A stretch of 44,342 nt of DNA from a virus. Shown piece by piece: positions 32,217 through 39,016 of this stretch. A program made the position numbers and the translations under genes. Every line of letters begins with the position of its first letter. Positions within the stretch are counted from its first letter, which is position 1. The stretch lies in the IMG/VR virus record IMGVR_UViG_3300044946_000030, positions 1 through 44,342 of that record. One strand, written 5' to 3'. Below the pieces are notes generated by a model. That model saw only the letters and a list, made by a program, of their open reading frames with translations. It made no database searches and had not been told where the DNA came from.

Positions 32217-33080
32217 TTAAGCGGCTTTTTCATATTTTGGTGCATCGTAGAGTTTGATGAAATCAGACGTTCCCAAGCATCGGAGAGCCTGTTCTTCCAG
32301 ATCGTGAATCACTTTCAGATCAGTAATCGCAAGGGGTTCAAAATCTCCCGCATCTTTACCAAACCTAAGAATATGAAGCTCATCGACGTTCAGATTCATC
32401 CATTCACGAATACAGACACGATAGAGAGCCAACTGCAATTTATGCTCTATAAAGATACCTTTACTCGTTTTATAGTCGTAAAGAATTAGCCTTCCATTCG
32501 CTTTCTCAAGCAAATCAAATTTTCCGCATACTCTGTGCATTGGTGACCCAACAATTCCTTCTGCCGATATAACCTCACCAATATGTTTCGTATGCCATGT
32601 CAAATAAGACTGAACACAACTATCAATCAGCGGCCACTCTTTTAAACTCTTGGCTTTCTGCAAAATTGCATGAGCTTCTGTACGGTTACCTTGTCCCCAT
32701 AGCTCCGCAAATTCGTGTAATACCGTTCCGATATCAGCCGCATCTTGAGAGAAATCACGATCAGCAAGTTTGGCCTCCTTCACCAGTTCTATACGTCGAT
32801 CTTCGCTAATCGGCCATATCGCCTCACGAGGACCAAAAAGCAGCTTACCGACTGGCACAGTAAGGGCATTAAATATCGCTTCAGCCGTCTTTCCCTTCAT
32901 CCACGAGATAAGTCCCATGTTCGTAGGATACCCGCCCTTAATCGCTGTCGTGACACCTCGACAGGCTATTCCATCGAGCTTGTAACGATGAGTTTGTTCA
33001 TTAAATAGAATGGTATGCTTTTGATCAAATGAATGGCTTTCGAGTAATGCCGGTTCTAACGCTTTTATTTCTCGTGGCAT
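32217..33080 (-). CDS. PD-(D/E)XK nuclease (RecB/Cas4-like)
   Basis: A 287-residue nuclease. Catalytic elements: GTVLHEFAE (His122), GKFDLLEK (Asp189), LILYDYKTSKG (Asp202, Lys204) and KLQLALYR (Gln216, Tyr220), the exact order of the Cas4/RecB nuclease group without a cysteine cluster. Probably a 5'-3' or recombination exonuclease used in replication or host DNA breakdown. GGAGAAATAA lies before ATG 33080. A ~390-nt gene-free leader precedes it. Confidence 0.88.
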   Translation of the reverse strand: MPREIKALEPALLESHSFDQKHTILFNEQTHRYKLDGIACRGVTTAIKGGYPTNMGLISWMKGKTAEAIFNALTVPVGKLLFGPREAIWPISEDRRIELVKEAKLADRDFSQDAADIGTVLHEFAELWGQGNRTEAHAILQKAKSLKEWPLIDSCVQSYLTWHTKHIGEVISAEGIVGSPMHRVCGKFDLLEKANGRLILYDYKTSKGIFIEHKLQLALYRVCIREWMNLNVDELHILRFGKDAGDFEPLAITDLKVIHDLEEQALRCLGTSDFIKLYDAPKYEKAA

Positions 33081-33469
33081 TTATTTCTCCTAAATTATGG
33101 GAATCTCTCTCCCTAGTCAAGCCTAGATCCTCACGGACACCGGCTTTCGTGGTCTATTCTTTGGGCAATAGACAGCATAATTCTGGCCGATAGATAGGCG
33201 TACAATGACGCCTCGTTTTAGCGATTCAAGAGCATCGGGAGTGGTGGGGTTAAACCACCATCCTCTAGGACCATTCCTAGCGCATTAGGGTTTATGCTAA
33301 CTCCCGGCTAGTTGTGTCTCTTGACTCTCTACCGGATAATTACTTCCGCAGAATTAAAAGGACGCGACTTTATAATTTAATCGCTTTCCCCCACTCTGGT
33401 TTATGAAACCCGAAAAGAGGGCGAATGATTTGTCCCTAAATGGATTTTGTCATTCTCATCTAAAGTTAT
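33081..33469 (-). other. ~390-nt gene-free region with many hairpins (candidate ncRNA)
   Basis: No plausible gene on either strand. On the - strand RNA, stems appear in series: GAATGA/TCATTC, GGTTT-CAT-AAACC, a tRNA-shaped fold (33235-33306), AGGCGT-loop-ACGCCT (33196-33213), GTCTATT-loop8-AATAGAC (33152-33173) inside CGGC/GCCG, and AAGCC/GGCTT near 33120-33150. It could be a long leader of the nuclease/primase operon, an origin, or a structured noncoding RNA. No iterons and no intrinsic terminator were seen in it. Confidence 0.45.
33235..33306 (-). ncRNA. tRNA-like element with defective anticodon loop
   Basis: A 72-nt cloverleaf reads out on the - strand: acceptor CGGGAGT/ACTCCCG (7 perfect pairs), U8-A9 linker, D stem GCAT/ATGC with an 8-nt loop, one linker base, stem CTAGG/CCTAG with a loop of only 6 nt (AATGGT), a 5-nt variable region, T arm GGTGG-TTTAACC-CCACC with A58, and discriminator A. 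All helix lengths and spacers are tRNA-like. However, the D loop lacks GG, position 56 is not C and the anticodon loop is one base short. It is either a decayed tRNA gene or a tRNA mimic; no amino acid can be assigned. Confidence 0.5.
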
Positions 33470-33808
33470 TCAGAACGGGAGTGTTTCGTTGAATGCGTAC
33501 TTCACTCCATATTCAGCAGCCTCACGAATCAATAGCAACGATTCTTTCAAGTCCTTTGCTGGCAATCCTGCAATCGTAGGTGATGTCAAAGCCGCCGCAA
33601 ACATGGCAATCCTTGTTCCTTCTCGACCATCGAGCTTTGAAGACGACAGCTTCACAAGCGGTTCTGTCTGAAGAGAACCAGCACAGGCTTTAGCCGCATA
33701 GTTCTTCGCAGCCAAACGATCTATAGCAGCTTCAGCAAGACTTGGTTGAACAGCCAAAGGGGTCGTTTGATCCGTACTATTTGTTGCACTTCCTCGTTTA
33801 AGCGCCAT
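33470..33808 (-). CDS. hypothetical Ala-rich protein, 112 aa
   Basis: ATG 33808 follows GGAGGCCAATTAAC. The N-terminus is Ser/Thr/Gln-rich and flexible; from residue 25 on the protein is helical and Ala-rich (LAEAAIDRLAAKNYAAKACA, then KDLKESLLLIREAAEYGVKY). No motif. It sits one base after an OB-fold-like gene, so a replication accessory is possible. Confidence 0.55.
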   Translation of the reverse strand: MALKRGSATNSTDQTTPLAVQPSLAEAAIDRLAAKNYAAKACAGSLQTEPLVKLSSSKLDGREGTRIAMFAAALTSPTIAGLPAKDLKESLLLIREAAEYGVKYAFNETLPF

Positions 33809-33809
33809 G

Positions 33810-34175
33810 TTAATTGGCCTCCATAGAATATTGATTCATAGTACGTCCACGGCTCAATTTCGCTTTCCCAAGATTCTTGACCGTTACAATCTCACCAACT
33901 TGCAATTGAGGAATCATTTCACGAAGTTGCTTAGTCGATCCCACCAATTGAACCAGGGACTTAATATCGACATCCACTTCTTCATAGACGCCTTTGCTCA
34001 CCGATTTCTGCGTTGATCCTTCAAGATCATGCAGTTCAAGCGTGGCGTATGGATTACCGTTAGCCGTTTCACCCAAGCCCATCACTTTACCAACAACGTA
34101 TTGATCCTTTTCACGAATAGAAACCATAGGGAGAAAGTCTTCTCCGTTTGACTTCGGTTGAATTGTCCTTCCCAT
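33810..34175 (-). CDS. OB-fold-like protein, candidate ssDNA-binding protein
   Basis: A 121-residue protein preceded by AAGGAGAAATAAA. Strand-rich text YVVGKVMGLGETANGNPYAT followed by LELHDLEGSTQKSV, then a helix and LQVGEIVTVKNLGKAKLSRG, fits a five-stranded OB fold with a helix between strands. Basic residues near the C-terminus would contact nucleic acid. A phage SSB or a replication accessory is likely given the neighbours; the assignment is structural guesswork. Confidence 0.5.
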   Translation of the reverse strand: MGRTIQPKSNGEDFLPMVSIREKDQYVVGKVMGLGETANGNPYATLELHDLEGSTQKSVSKGVYEEVDVDIKSLVQLVGSTKQLREMIPQLQVGEIVTVKNLGKAKLSRGRTMNQYSMEAN

Positions 34176-34176
34176 T

Positions 34177-34539
34177 TTATTTCTCCTTAGTAGTTGCTAC
34201 AAATAAATCTTTTGGGTTTGACTCGATAATATCTGCAATCTTTTTAAATGTTATCCATTGATCGTTTAGATTCGCCAGAATTATAGACTTATCTTCTTGA
34301 AAATATCGCCCGTGTGGATTCTGTAATCCCAACCAATGACGAACACATGATTTATCCTCTTGCAAAGATAAGACTTCATAACCTTCCCCAAACCTCACTT
34401 TTTTCTTATGGGTTTTGTTATACACCGCGCAAGCAACACCAAGGCAACAATAGCCGTCCTTGTCGTGCAGAACACCGGTAGTCTGTGCATATCTTCCGCT
34501 CCGCAAGGCTTTCAACCATAACTTAACGCTCTTTCGCAT
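34177..34539 (-). CDS. conserved phage protein with WLKALRSGRY..GYCCLG motif
   Basis: ATG 34539 is supported by AAGGAGAAGGTT. Near the N-terminus, VKLWLKALRSGRYAQTTGVL is followed by HDKDGYCCLGVACAVY, a signature seen in many phage small proteins (W..AL.SG.Y.q..g.L....gyCCLGv.c). The C-terminal half has LANLNDQWITFKKIADIIES. The family has no known biochemical role. Confidence 0.7.
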   Translation of the reverse strand: MRKSVKLWLKALRSGRYAQTTGVLHDKDGYCCLGVACAVYNKTHKKKVRFGEGYEVLSLQEDKSCVRHWLGLQNPHGRYFQEDKSIILANLNDQWITFKKIADIIESNPKDLFVATTKEK

Positions 34540-34601
34540 AACCTTCTCCTTATCCCTACACCTATAGGTCGAGTTTAGTTGTTTTGATAACCCCCTATTC
34601 T

Positions 34602-35033
34602 TCATCGGACCTCGTTGTACGCCTTTTTAATAATAGCCCTCGCTCGATTCAGAAGTTTAACAACAGCCACTTGAGTAATCCCCATTATCTTCGCCGCTTC
34701 TCTCTGTGTATGTCCCTCCTCGCCGCATAAACGTATGACTTGTTGCTGCTGTGCTGTGAGCGTCGGCAATATTTCTTTTATAAGATCCAGCTTTTCGCGC
34801 CCGTCTTCGCTAAGATGTGCCTTGAAATACGAATCCTCCTCAGACAAAACATCAGGATTATCAAGAGGAGCTTCCCTTTCTTGATATTCATCTAAGAAAC
34901 TTCTATAAGGACTTTTTTCGCCACATCCCGGTACTAATCCTTCGTGATCTTTTGCTGCTTCTTCATCGAGATCCACAATACGGATTTTTCGCTTTTGTTC
35001 CGTGTTTGGTTCGCGCTTCTTTCTATCTTTCAT
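34602..35033 (-). CDS. sigma-70 region 4-like transcription factor
   Basis: A 143-residue protein. The N-terminal 80 residues are charged and flexible. The C-terminal part reads LPTLTAQQQQVIRLCGEEGH followed by TQREAAKIMGITQVAVVKLL, the helix-turn-helix of sigma region 4 that recognises -35 elements. No region 2 is visible, so it cannot be a full sigma factor. It may act as an accessory like the phage late-transcription factors that replace region 4. AAGGGG precedes ATG 35033. Confidence 0.75.
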   Translation of the reverse strand: MKDRKKREPNTEQKRKIRIVDLDEEAAKDHEGLVPGCGEKSPYRSFLDEYQEREAPLDNPDVLSEEDSYFKAHLSEDGREKLDLIKEILPTLTAQQQQVIRLCGEEGHTQREAAKIMGITQVAVVKLLNRARAIIKKAYNEVR

Positions 35034-35409
35034 TTTTTCCCCTTATCAATCGATAAACTTTTAGATGCCTCGTTCCTACTTGCTTTTCCTCTTCATAAGT
35101 CTGCACATAAATATCTACGCTTTTACGATTATTCGGTCCCATAACATCATTCACCTGTCTGAAACCGTATTTCTGTATATACAGCCAATCGCCATAATGA
35201 ATTCCTACAGCTTTCGGATTCCCACATCGACGATGCAACCGAAGACAAACAGAACAAAGAACATCACGAGATACTGCACAACCGTTTACCTTGACCCTTT
35301 CGTTGGTAGAGGTATAGAACGGAGAATCATCGGTTTGTTCCTTTACGGCTCGATAGCTCGTTACTTTCAGGTTTCCAACCACCACCAAGAGTAATAGAAT
35401 CGTCTTCAT
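35023..35409 (-). CDS. secreted 3D/RlpA-like double-psi beta-barrel protein
   Basis: A 128-residue protein with a short hydrophobic N-terminus (MKTILLLLVVVGNLKV) that may be a signal peptide. The rest reads VTSYRAVKEQTDDSPFYTST, then VSRDVL, IHYGDWLYIQKYGFRQVNDV and SVDIYV, the sequence order of 3D-type double-psi beta-barrels related to lytic transglycosylases (Asp residues in ND and VDIY). It could modify peptidoglycan. Its place inside the replication arm is odd. It overlaps the sigma-like gene by 11 bases. Confidence 0.65.
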   Translation of the reverse strand: MKTILLLLVVVGNLKVTSYRAVKEQTDDSPFYTSTNERVKVNGCAVSRDVLCSVCLRLHRRCGNPKAVGIHYGDWLYIQKYGFRQVNDVMGPNNRKSVDIYVQTYEEEKQVGTRHLKVYRLIRGKNER

Positions 35410-35530
35410 TTGGTTTTCTCCCTTTGAATGTCCCTCCGCATTCGATGCAATACCAAACCGACCTCAACCACCAATATTCGTGAAACTTTTTATGAGCCAT
35501 TCTGCAATAGAGCGTTTCAAACAAGTTCAT
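35327..35530 (-). CDS. small protein with CxxC pair, 67 aa
   Basis: ATG 35530 follows TGGAGGGTCGG. The text EYWWLRSVWYCIECGGTFKG carries a CxxC knuckle, with an earlier Cys-x-x-x-His pattern (YCRMAHKKFHEY) that could supply further zinc ligands. The C-terminus is polar and overlaps the secreted-protein gene by 83 bases, in a different frame. Possibly a nucleic-acid-binding zinc protein. Confidence 0.5.
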   Translation of the reverse strand: MNLFETLYCRMAHKKFHEYWWLRSVWYCIECGGTFKGRKPNEDDSITLGGGWKPESNELSSRKGTNR

Positions 35531-35757
35531 CCGACCCTCCAATTATCTAAATAATCTTCTTCGCCATCGCTTAACTTCGTCGCTGTCATTCCCCATACTT
35601 CGGCCAATGAACCTAACCGCCATATTTCTCTAGCCATATCCCTAAGATTCAAATCGGGATAGCGATCTTTCACCTGAGAATATTCATTGACCTTCTCTAT
35701 AAACTTCCTCTTATATTCAAAGAAGATGTCTTTTGCATATTGAAGACTGTACGACAT
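35527..35757 (-). CDS. hypothetical helical protein, 76 aa
   Basis: AAGGGAGGGAATACC precedes ATG 35757. The protein is helical and charged (LQYAKDIFFEYKRKFIEKVN; NLRDMAREIWRLGSLAEVWG) with an acidic C-terminus. No family recognised. It overlaps its neighbours by 4 and 41 bases. Confidence 0.55.
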   Translation of the reverse strand: MSYSLQYAKDIFFEYKRKFIEKVNEYSQVKDRYPDLNLRDMAREIWRLGSLAEVWGMTATKLSDGEEDYLDNWRVG

Positions 35758-35914
35758 GGTATTCCCTCCCTTTTCGATGTTCTAAACAAAGCAAATAATA
35801 TGTTCCCCTGATCTTTACTAATTTCAAATCCTCTGTTTTTCGTGAATCCTGCTCACAAAAATTACAGCGAAGTTTGAATCCTTTACCCCAACTAGAAGGT
35901 GATTGGCTAAGCAT
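35717..35914 (-). CDS. small putative zinc protein, 65 aa
   Basis: ATG 35914 follows CTAAGGAGAGTATT. Sequence contains LRCNFCEQDSRKTEDL and LLCLEHRKGREYH: CxxC followed by CxxH, suitable for one zinc ion (a ribbon of CxxC/CxxH type). The C-terminal part overlaps the next gene. Its ribosome binding region repeats almost exactly before the next upstream gene, suggesting local duplication. Confidence 0.5.
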   Translation of the reverse strand: MLSQSPSSWGKGFKLRCNFCEQDSRKTEDLKLVKIRGTYYLLCLEHRKGREYHVVQSSICKRHLL

Positions 35915-35924
35915 AATACTCTCC

Positions 35925-36017
35925 TTAGTTAAAGCTAAACTCTACTGTTACAAACTCCATACCTGTATACCTATCTTTTATAACAGCAACCATAACATAG
36001 TAATCTTGTTGAACCAT
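35925..36017 (-). CDS. 30-aa peptide gene
   Basis: ATG 36017 has the same leader (CTAAGGAGAGTGCT) as the neighbouring gene at 35914. The 30-residue product starts MVQQDYYVMVAVIKDRYTGM and ends EFVTVEFSFN, strand-like and hydrophobic. It is the first gene after the iteron region. A leader peptide or micro-protein is possible; evidence is limited to the ribosome binding site. Confidence 0.4.
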   Translation of the reverse strand: MVQQDYYVMVAVIKDRYTGMEFVTVEFSFN

Positions 36018-36198
36018 AGCACTCTCCTTAGTAACGATATGAATGTCGAGTATAAATGCGATGTCAAGGGGTAATTTGGTGGGCCTTGATTCGATTTGTA
36101 CTCGAACCAAGATAGAGCAATTATGATGCCAAGCTAAATTTATTTTTTAGTTCCACCTTGCGAAGGTAAAGAAAGGAAGTGTTTTACTAACGATTTAC

Positions 36199-36241
36199 TG
36201 TCACGCTACACTTTATATAGTGTCACGCTAGTGTCACGCTA
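36199..36241 (+). repeat. iteron group 1: three TGTCACGCTA copies
   Basis: Exact copies of TGTCACGCTA start at 36199, 36221 and 36232. The last two are spaced by 11 bp, one helical turn, so a protein could bind both on one face of the DNA. The first copy is preceded by TTTAC, as is the first of group 2. Confidence 0.85.
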
Positions 36242-36432
36242 GTAAATGCAGTAGTTTTTATATAAACGATCAGATACAAAATAGGAGAAAAGTAGGCTGT
36301 TTATTATTATGTAAACCTGAAGGAAGGTACTTATTTTTGAGGTATGGCTTCCATGTCAAGGAAGAATTCTACCGCTGAACTAACCGCGCAATGCCTCGTA
36401 TTCAATGGTTTTCAAAATGCCATATTTTTTAC

Positions 36433-36453
36433 TGTCACGCTAGTGTCACGCTA
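36433..36453 (+). repeat. iteron group 2: two TGTCACGCTA copies
   Basis: Exact copies at 36433 and 36444, again 11 bp apart and followed by GTAA as in group 1. Group 2 ends six bases before the stop of the neighbouring - strand gene. Confidence 0.85.
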
Positions 36454-36459
36454 GTAATT

Positions 36460-36717
36460 TCATTCCCGATACTTTGATTTTTCGATTATAGGAAAATGAC
36501 ATTGAGCTTCTTGAAAGGAAAGTTTATCGCCGTTTTTGGATACCCAATCTTCATCTCCGATTCCGATATATGCGGCATAATCGCCTATCTCGCCTTCTAC
36601 TAGGACTGTAACGATTCTTGGAGGGTCGTAACACCAATCGCCTACGTTTCGACGGTCTGGAAAGAGAGATGCCTGGGTAGGCCAACTTCGTTTGCTAATG
36701 CCGATTATATTGGACAA
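36460..36717 (-). CDS. hypothetical protein, 85 aa
   Basis: No ATG is available; TTG 36717 fits best because GGAGG lies five bases before it. The 85-residue product reads SNIIGISKRSWPTQASLFPD, then PPRIVTVLVEGEIGDYAAYI and DEDWVSKNGDKLSFQEAQCH, a beta-rich small domain. No family recognised. Confidence 0.5.
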   Translation of the reverse strand: MSNIIGISKRSWPTQASLFPDRRNVGDWCYDPPRIVTVLVEGEIGDYAAYIGIGDEDWVSKNGDKLSFQEAQCHFPIIEKSKYRE

Positions 36718-36817
36718 CTTATCCTCCAAAAGAAACTGCCACTAGGCCGGTTCTGATCCGACTTGCTATCAGGAATATCTCCAGACCCCTCTTCCAAAGA
36801 ACTAGTGGCAAAGCTTT

Positions 36818-37030
36818 CTACCCGACCAAAGTAGGCGTAAGGGGAGTGATCGATTCCCTAAACTCTTTCTCTTGCCAATTGGGATGAATAGTTTCATAAC
36901 GGCGAGGATCAATGCCCTGAATAAACAAAAAGAACTTTGGTTTTTCTTTGTCGATTCCAGAATCTTTCAGTTCTTTAATTGCCTCTTCAACCTTCCTGGC
37001 TAGAAATTCTCTTTCGGCAAAGGTAAACAT
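36818..37030 (-). CDS. hypothetical protein, 70 aa
   Basis: A 70-residue protein: a charged helix (FAEREFLARKVEEAIKELKD) followed by a short strand and a polar C-terminus (PRRYETIHPNWQEKEF). It starts two bases after the stop of the upstream gene, so coupled translation is likely. Function unknown. Confidence 0.55.
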   Translation of the reverse strand: MFTFAEREFLARKVEEAIKELKDSGIDKEKPKFFLFIQGIDPRRYETIHPNWQEKEFRESITPLTPTLVG

Positions 37031-37032
37031 GA

Positions 37033-37395
37033 TTATTTACCAGACAACTGCCAAAAGCCTTTCTTGAGTTTGAACTGCTTTTTGCGATTAAGCACAGATC
37101 GGATTGAACCGATATTCAATTCAGGAAGCTCCGTTTTAATTTGGGCCATGCTCTTTGGACCTGTGTGAAGACAACCGATTAATTGATCTGTCAATGTTCC
37201 ACCAAATTCAGACTTGGAAGGATTTTTGATTCTCGCTTGCGGTCTTTCAAGCGTCATAACATTAAGTTGTCCTTTCTCGTTATCGAACTGCATTCCTTCG
37301 ATTACATGATTAATCTCATCCGCCAAACGCAAACAATGATTTCCTTTTTTCCGATACTCTTCAGACTTCTTTTGCAAGATCGCTATCTCGTTCAT
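37033..37395 (-). CDS. coiled-coil plus winged-helix-like protein
   Basis: ATG 37395 follows AAAGGAGAAAAATAA. Residues 1-35 are a coiled coil; the C-terminal 55 residues (GTLTDQLIGCLHTGPKSMAQ, IKTELPELNIGSIRSVLNRK, then KLKKGFWQL) have the helix-helix-helix-wing layout of a winged helix with a basic recognition helix. It may be a DNA-binding regulator, the best local candidate for controlling the integrase or the iteron region. Confidence 0.6.
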   Translation of the reverse strand: MNEIAILQKKSEEYRKKGNHCLRLADEINHVIEGMQFDNEKGQLNVMTLERPQARIKNPSKSEFGGTLTDQLIGCLHTGPKSMAQIKTELPELNIGSIRSVLNRKKQFKLKKGFWQLSGK

Positions 37396-37415
37396 TTTAT
37401 TTTTCTCCTTTCGTA

Positions 37416-38561
37416 TCATATAACTTCTAACATCTGCTGTGGTGGATCTTCATCCGATGCAATTTTTGTTCCCATTTTTGATGCTTGATCCATCATGTGC
37501 TTTCTTGAAAGATGCCCATAGGTACTATCTACCATTCTCGTTGAAGTATGCCCCATTAAATGCCTTAACGAAAGAGCGTCACCACCACGTTGCAAGTATA
37601 GCGCAGCAAAGGTGTGACGTAAAGTATGAATTGTTACTTTATTTGGATCTTTTTTTGCGGTATAAAATCCTGCTTCAATCGTGGCTGCATTGAATCGTTC
37701 TTGCATACGATCTGTCCGAAGCAGCTTTCCGGTAGGTCGTTCCTTAATCAATCTGGCAAGTATGGGCTGAAGCGCCTCTGTTACTGGTACGTCATATGGA
37801 TTACCCGTCTTAGTTTCTTCGGCATTAATTGACGACCCGATTTCTAGTCCGCTAATATGTCTCGCTTCAAGTCTTTCGAGATTACCCTTACGAAAGCCGG
37901 TATTCAAAGCGATCATAACAATATCCCATAAATCCATATCTTTTTGCTTTTTAATTATCCCTAAGAGATGATCTATTTCCGCCTCAGAAAGCCAACGCTT
38001 GCGAATGTTCGCCCCTTTTAGTTTCTTGAGCTTGGCTAAAGGATTGTCGGCAATATATCCACGATCCACGGCATATTTTAGGATGACATTTAAGTGAGTC
38101 AAGTAACGATTAATCGCCCTCACACTTCTACCAAGTGCGAGTCGTTTTTCAATCCAATCTTCCCCATCTCGCAGCTTAATGTCCCCGATAGCTCGTTTAC
38201 CAAAGTATTTTTGAAATTCTCGTAAATAATATATTTCTGCAACCATCGGAGTTTTAATTCTTTTTTGCCCAATGGCTACTCTGTCCCACCATTCTTGAGA
38301 GACTTCAATAAACGGTTTATATGGCCTATTTAGCTGAAGTTCCCCTCGCTGAAAATCGGTACGCAGATCACGTTCATACGCCTCAGCTAAAGCTTTTGGA
38401 TTATTTACATCAGGGCCAAAAGTTTTTCTATAGCGTTTTCCTATTCCTTTTTCTTTCGGCTGGCAATCAACCGTCCATCCTAAGAATCTCTTATGATGTT
38501 CCACATCTTTACATCGTTCCCGACGGTCTTTACATTCCGTACAAACAGCGTAGACACTCAT
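37416..38561 (-). CDS. int: tyrosine recombinase (phage integrase)
   Basis: A 381-residue integrase. Catalytic residues are in place: Arg224 in NTGFRKGNLERL, Lys251 in EETKTGNPYDVP, His312 and Arg315 in HTLRHTFAALYLQRGG, His338 in LMGHTSTRMV, and Tyr348 in DSTYGHLS. A SAM-like core-binding domain lies at about 80-180. The first 35 residues contain a Cys-rich cluster (CTEC, C, HH, C) that may be a zinc-stabilised arm-binding domain. It would integrate the genome at an att site, which was not located. AAGGAG precedes ATG 38561. Confidence 0.93.
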   Translation of the reverse strand: MSVYAVCTECKDRRERCKDVEHHKRFLGWTVDCQPKEKGIGKRYRKTFGPDVNNPKALAEAYERDLRTDFQRGELQLNRPYKPFIEVSQEWWDRVAIGQKRIKTPMVAEIYYLREFQKYFGKRAIGDIKLRDGEDWIEKRLALGRSVRAINRYLTHLNVILKYAVDRGYIADNPLAKLKKLKGANIRKRWLSEAEIDHLLGIIKKQKDMDLWDIVMIALNTGFRKGNLERLEARHISGLEIGSSINAEETKTGNPYDVPVTEALQPILARLIKERPTGKLLRTDRMQERFNAATIEAGFYTAKKDPNKVTIHTLRHTFAALYLQRGGDALSLRHLMGHTSTRMVDSTYGHLSRKHMMDQASKMGTKIASDEDPPQQMLEVI

Positions 38562-38573
38562 AAAAATCTCCTT

Positions 38574-38855
38574 TCACTGGTCCTGATTTTCTAGGTCTGT
38601 CGGTTCTTCTTTCGGGATGGTTTCAAACTTATCAAACCGCATCATACGAGTAGCTATTCCAGACGGGTTTTCATCCGAATTAATTGCAACTCGTTCTTGT
38701 CCTTTGTATAAACACATCTGCATAACCATGACATGTTTCTCCCATTCCTGAAACACCACTCCACGTTCCTTAATAGGATCAGGCATATAATGAGCCTTCG
38801 CCAATCCTAATCCTAGCCCGATCAAAATGCCGTATCCAATGCTTACCTTGTCCAC
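38574..38855 (-). CDS. membrane-anchored hypothetical protein, 93 aa
   Basis: Begins at GTG 38855, overlapping the stop of the upstream micro-gene (TAGTG), with GGGGGGAAAG as ribosome binding site. Residues 4-24 (VSIGYGILIGLGLGLAKAHY) form a signal anchor; the remaining ~68 residues are polar and would lie outside the membrane. Might be an i-spanin-like or exclusion protein; no coiled coil long enough to be sure. Confidence 0.55.
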   Translation of the reverse strand: MDKVSIGYGILIGLGLGLAKAHYMPDPIKERGVVFQEWEKHVMVMQMCLYKGQERVAINSDENPSGIATRMMRFDKFETIPKEEPTDLENQDQ

Positions 38856-39016
38856 TATTCTTTCCCCCCGTTCAAATGAAGCCTAGCCTCTATCTGATCG
38901 AGCCTGGCTTCAAAGTCCATTAAGATTTCCCACATTTCGTCAAGTATAGCAAGCATAACTGCCTGTGGTGCCGATGCAATAGATATTCTGTCTTGTGGTA
39001 ATTTTGGATCTATCAA
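38855..39016 (-). CDS. 53-aa helical micro-protein
   Basis: A 53-residue frame starting at TTG 39016 in a TTGA overlap with the upstream stop, with GGAGG six bases before it, and ending in TAGTG with the next start. The product (MIDPKLPQDRISIASAPQAV, then a helix ILDEMWEILMDFEARLDQIE) looks like a short amphipathic coiled coil. Two-sided coupling supports it as real. Confidence 0.55.
   Translation of the reverse strand: MIDPKLPQDRISIASAPQAVMLAILDEMWEILMDFEARLDQIEARLHLNGGKE

Larger units (their letters stand above)
36018..36459. other. AT-rich regulatory/origin-like spacer with iterons
   Basis: A 442-nt gene-free spacer. It holds five copies of TGTCACGCTA in two groups (36199-36241 and 36433-36453) flanking ~190 nt of AT-rich DNA. 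Such an arrangement suits an origin of replication, a binding region for an early regulator, or arm sites for the integrase 1 kb away. A + strand frame of 36 codons at 36344 runs into the second repeat pair and is not credible as a gene. Confidence 0.5.

Noticed and set aside
33235-33306. Functional tRNA gene call
   Set aside because: The anticodon loop has six bases and the D and T loops lack invariant bases, so no decoding tRNA can be claimed; kept as a tRNA-like element.
36049-36067. TTGACA and TATACT hexamers on the - strand upstream of 36017
   Set aside because: The spacing between them is about 8 bases, not 16-18, so they do not form a standard promoter.
36199-36453. CRISPR array
   Set aside because: The repeats are only 10 bp, are paired at 11-bp period, and there are no regular spacers or cas genes.
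36344-36454. 36-codon + strand frame in the iteron spacer
   Set aside because: Its last codons are the repeats themselves and the ribosome site is weak; no supporting features.
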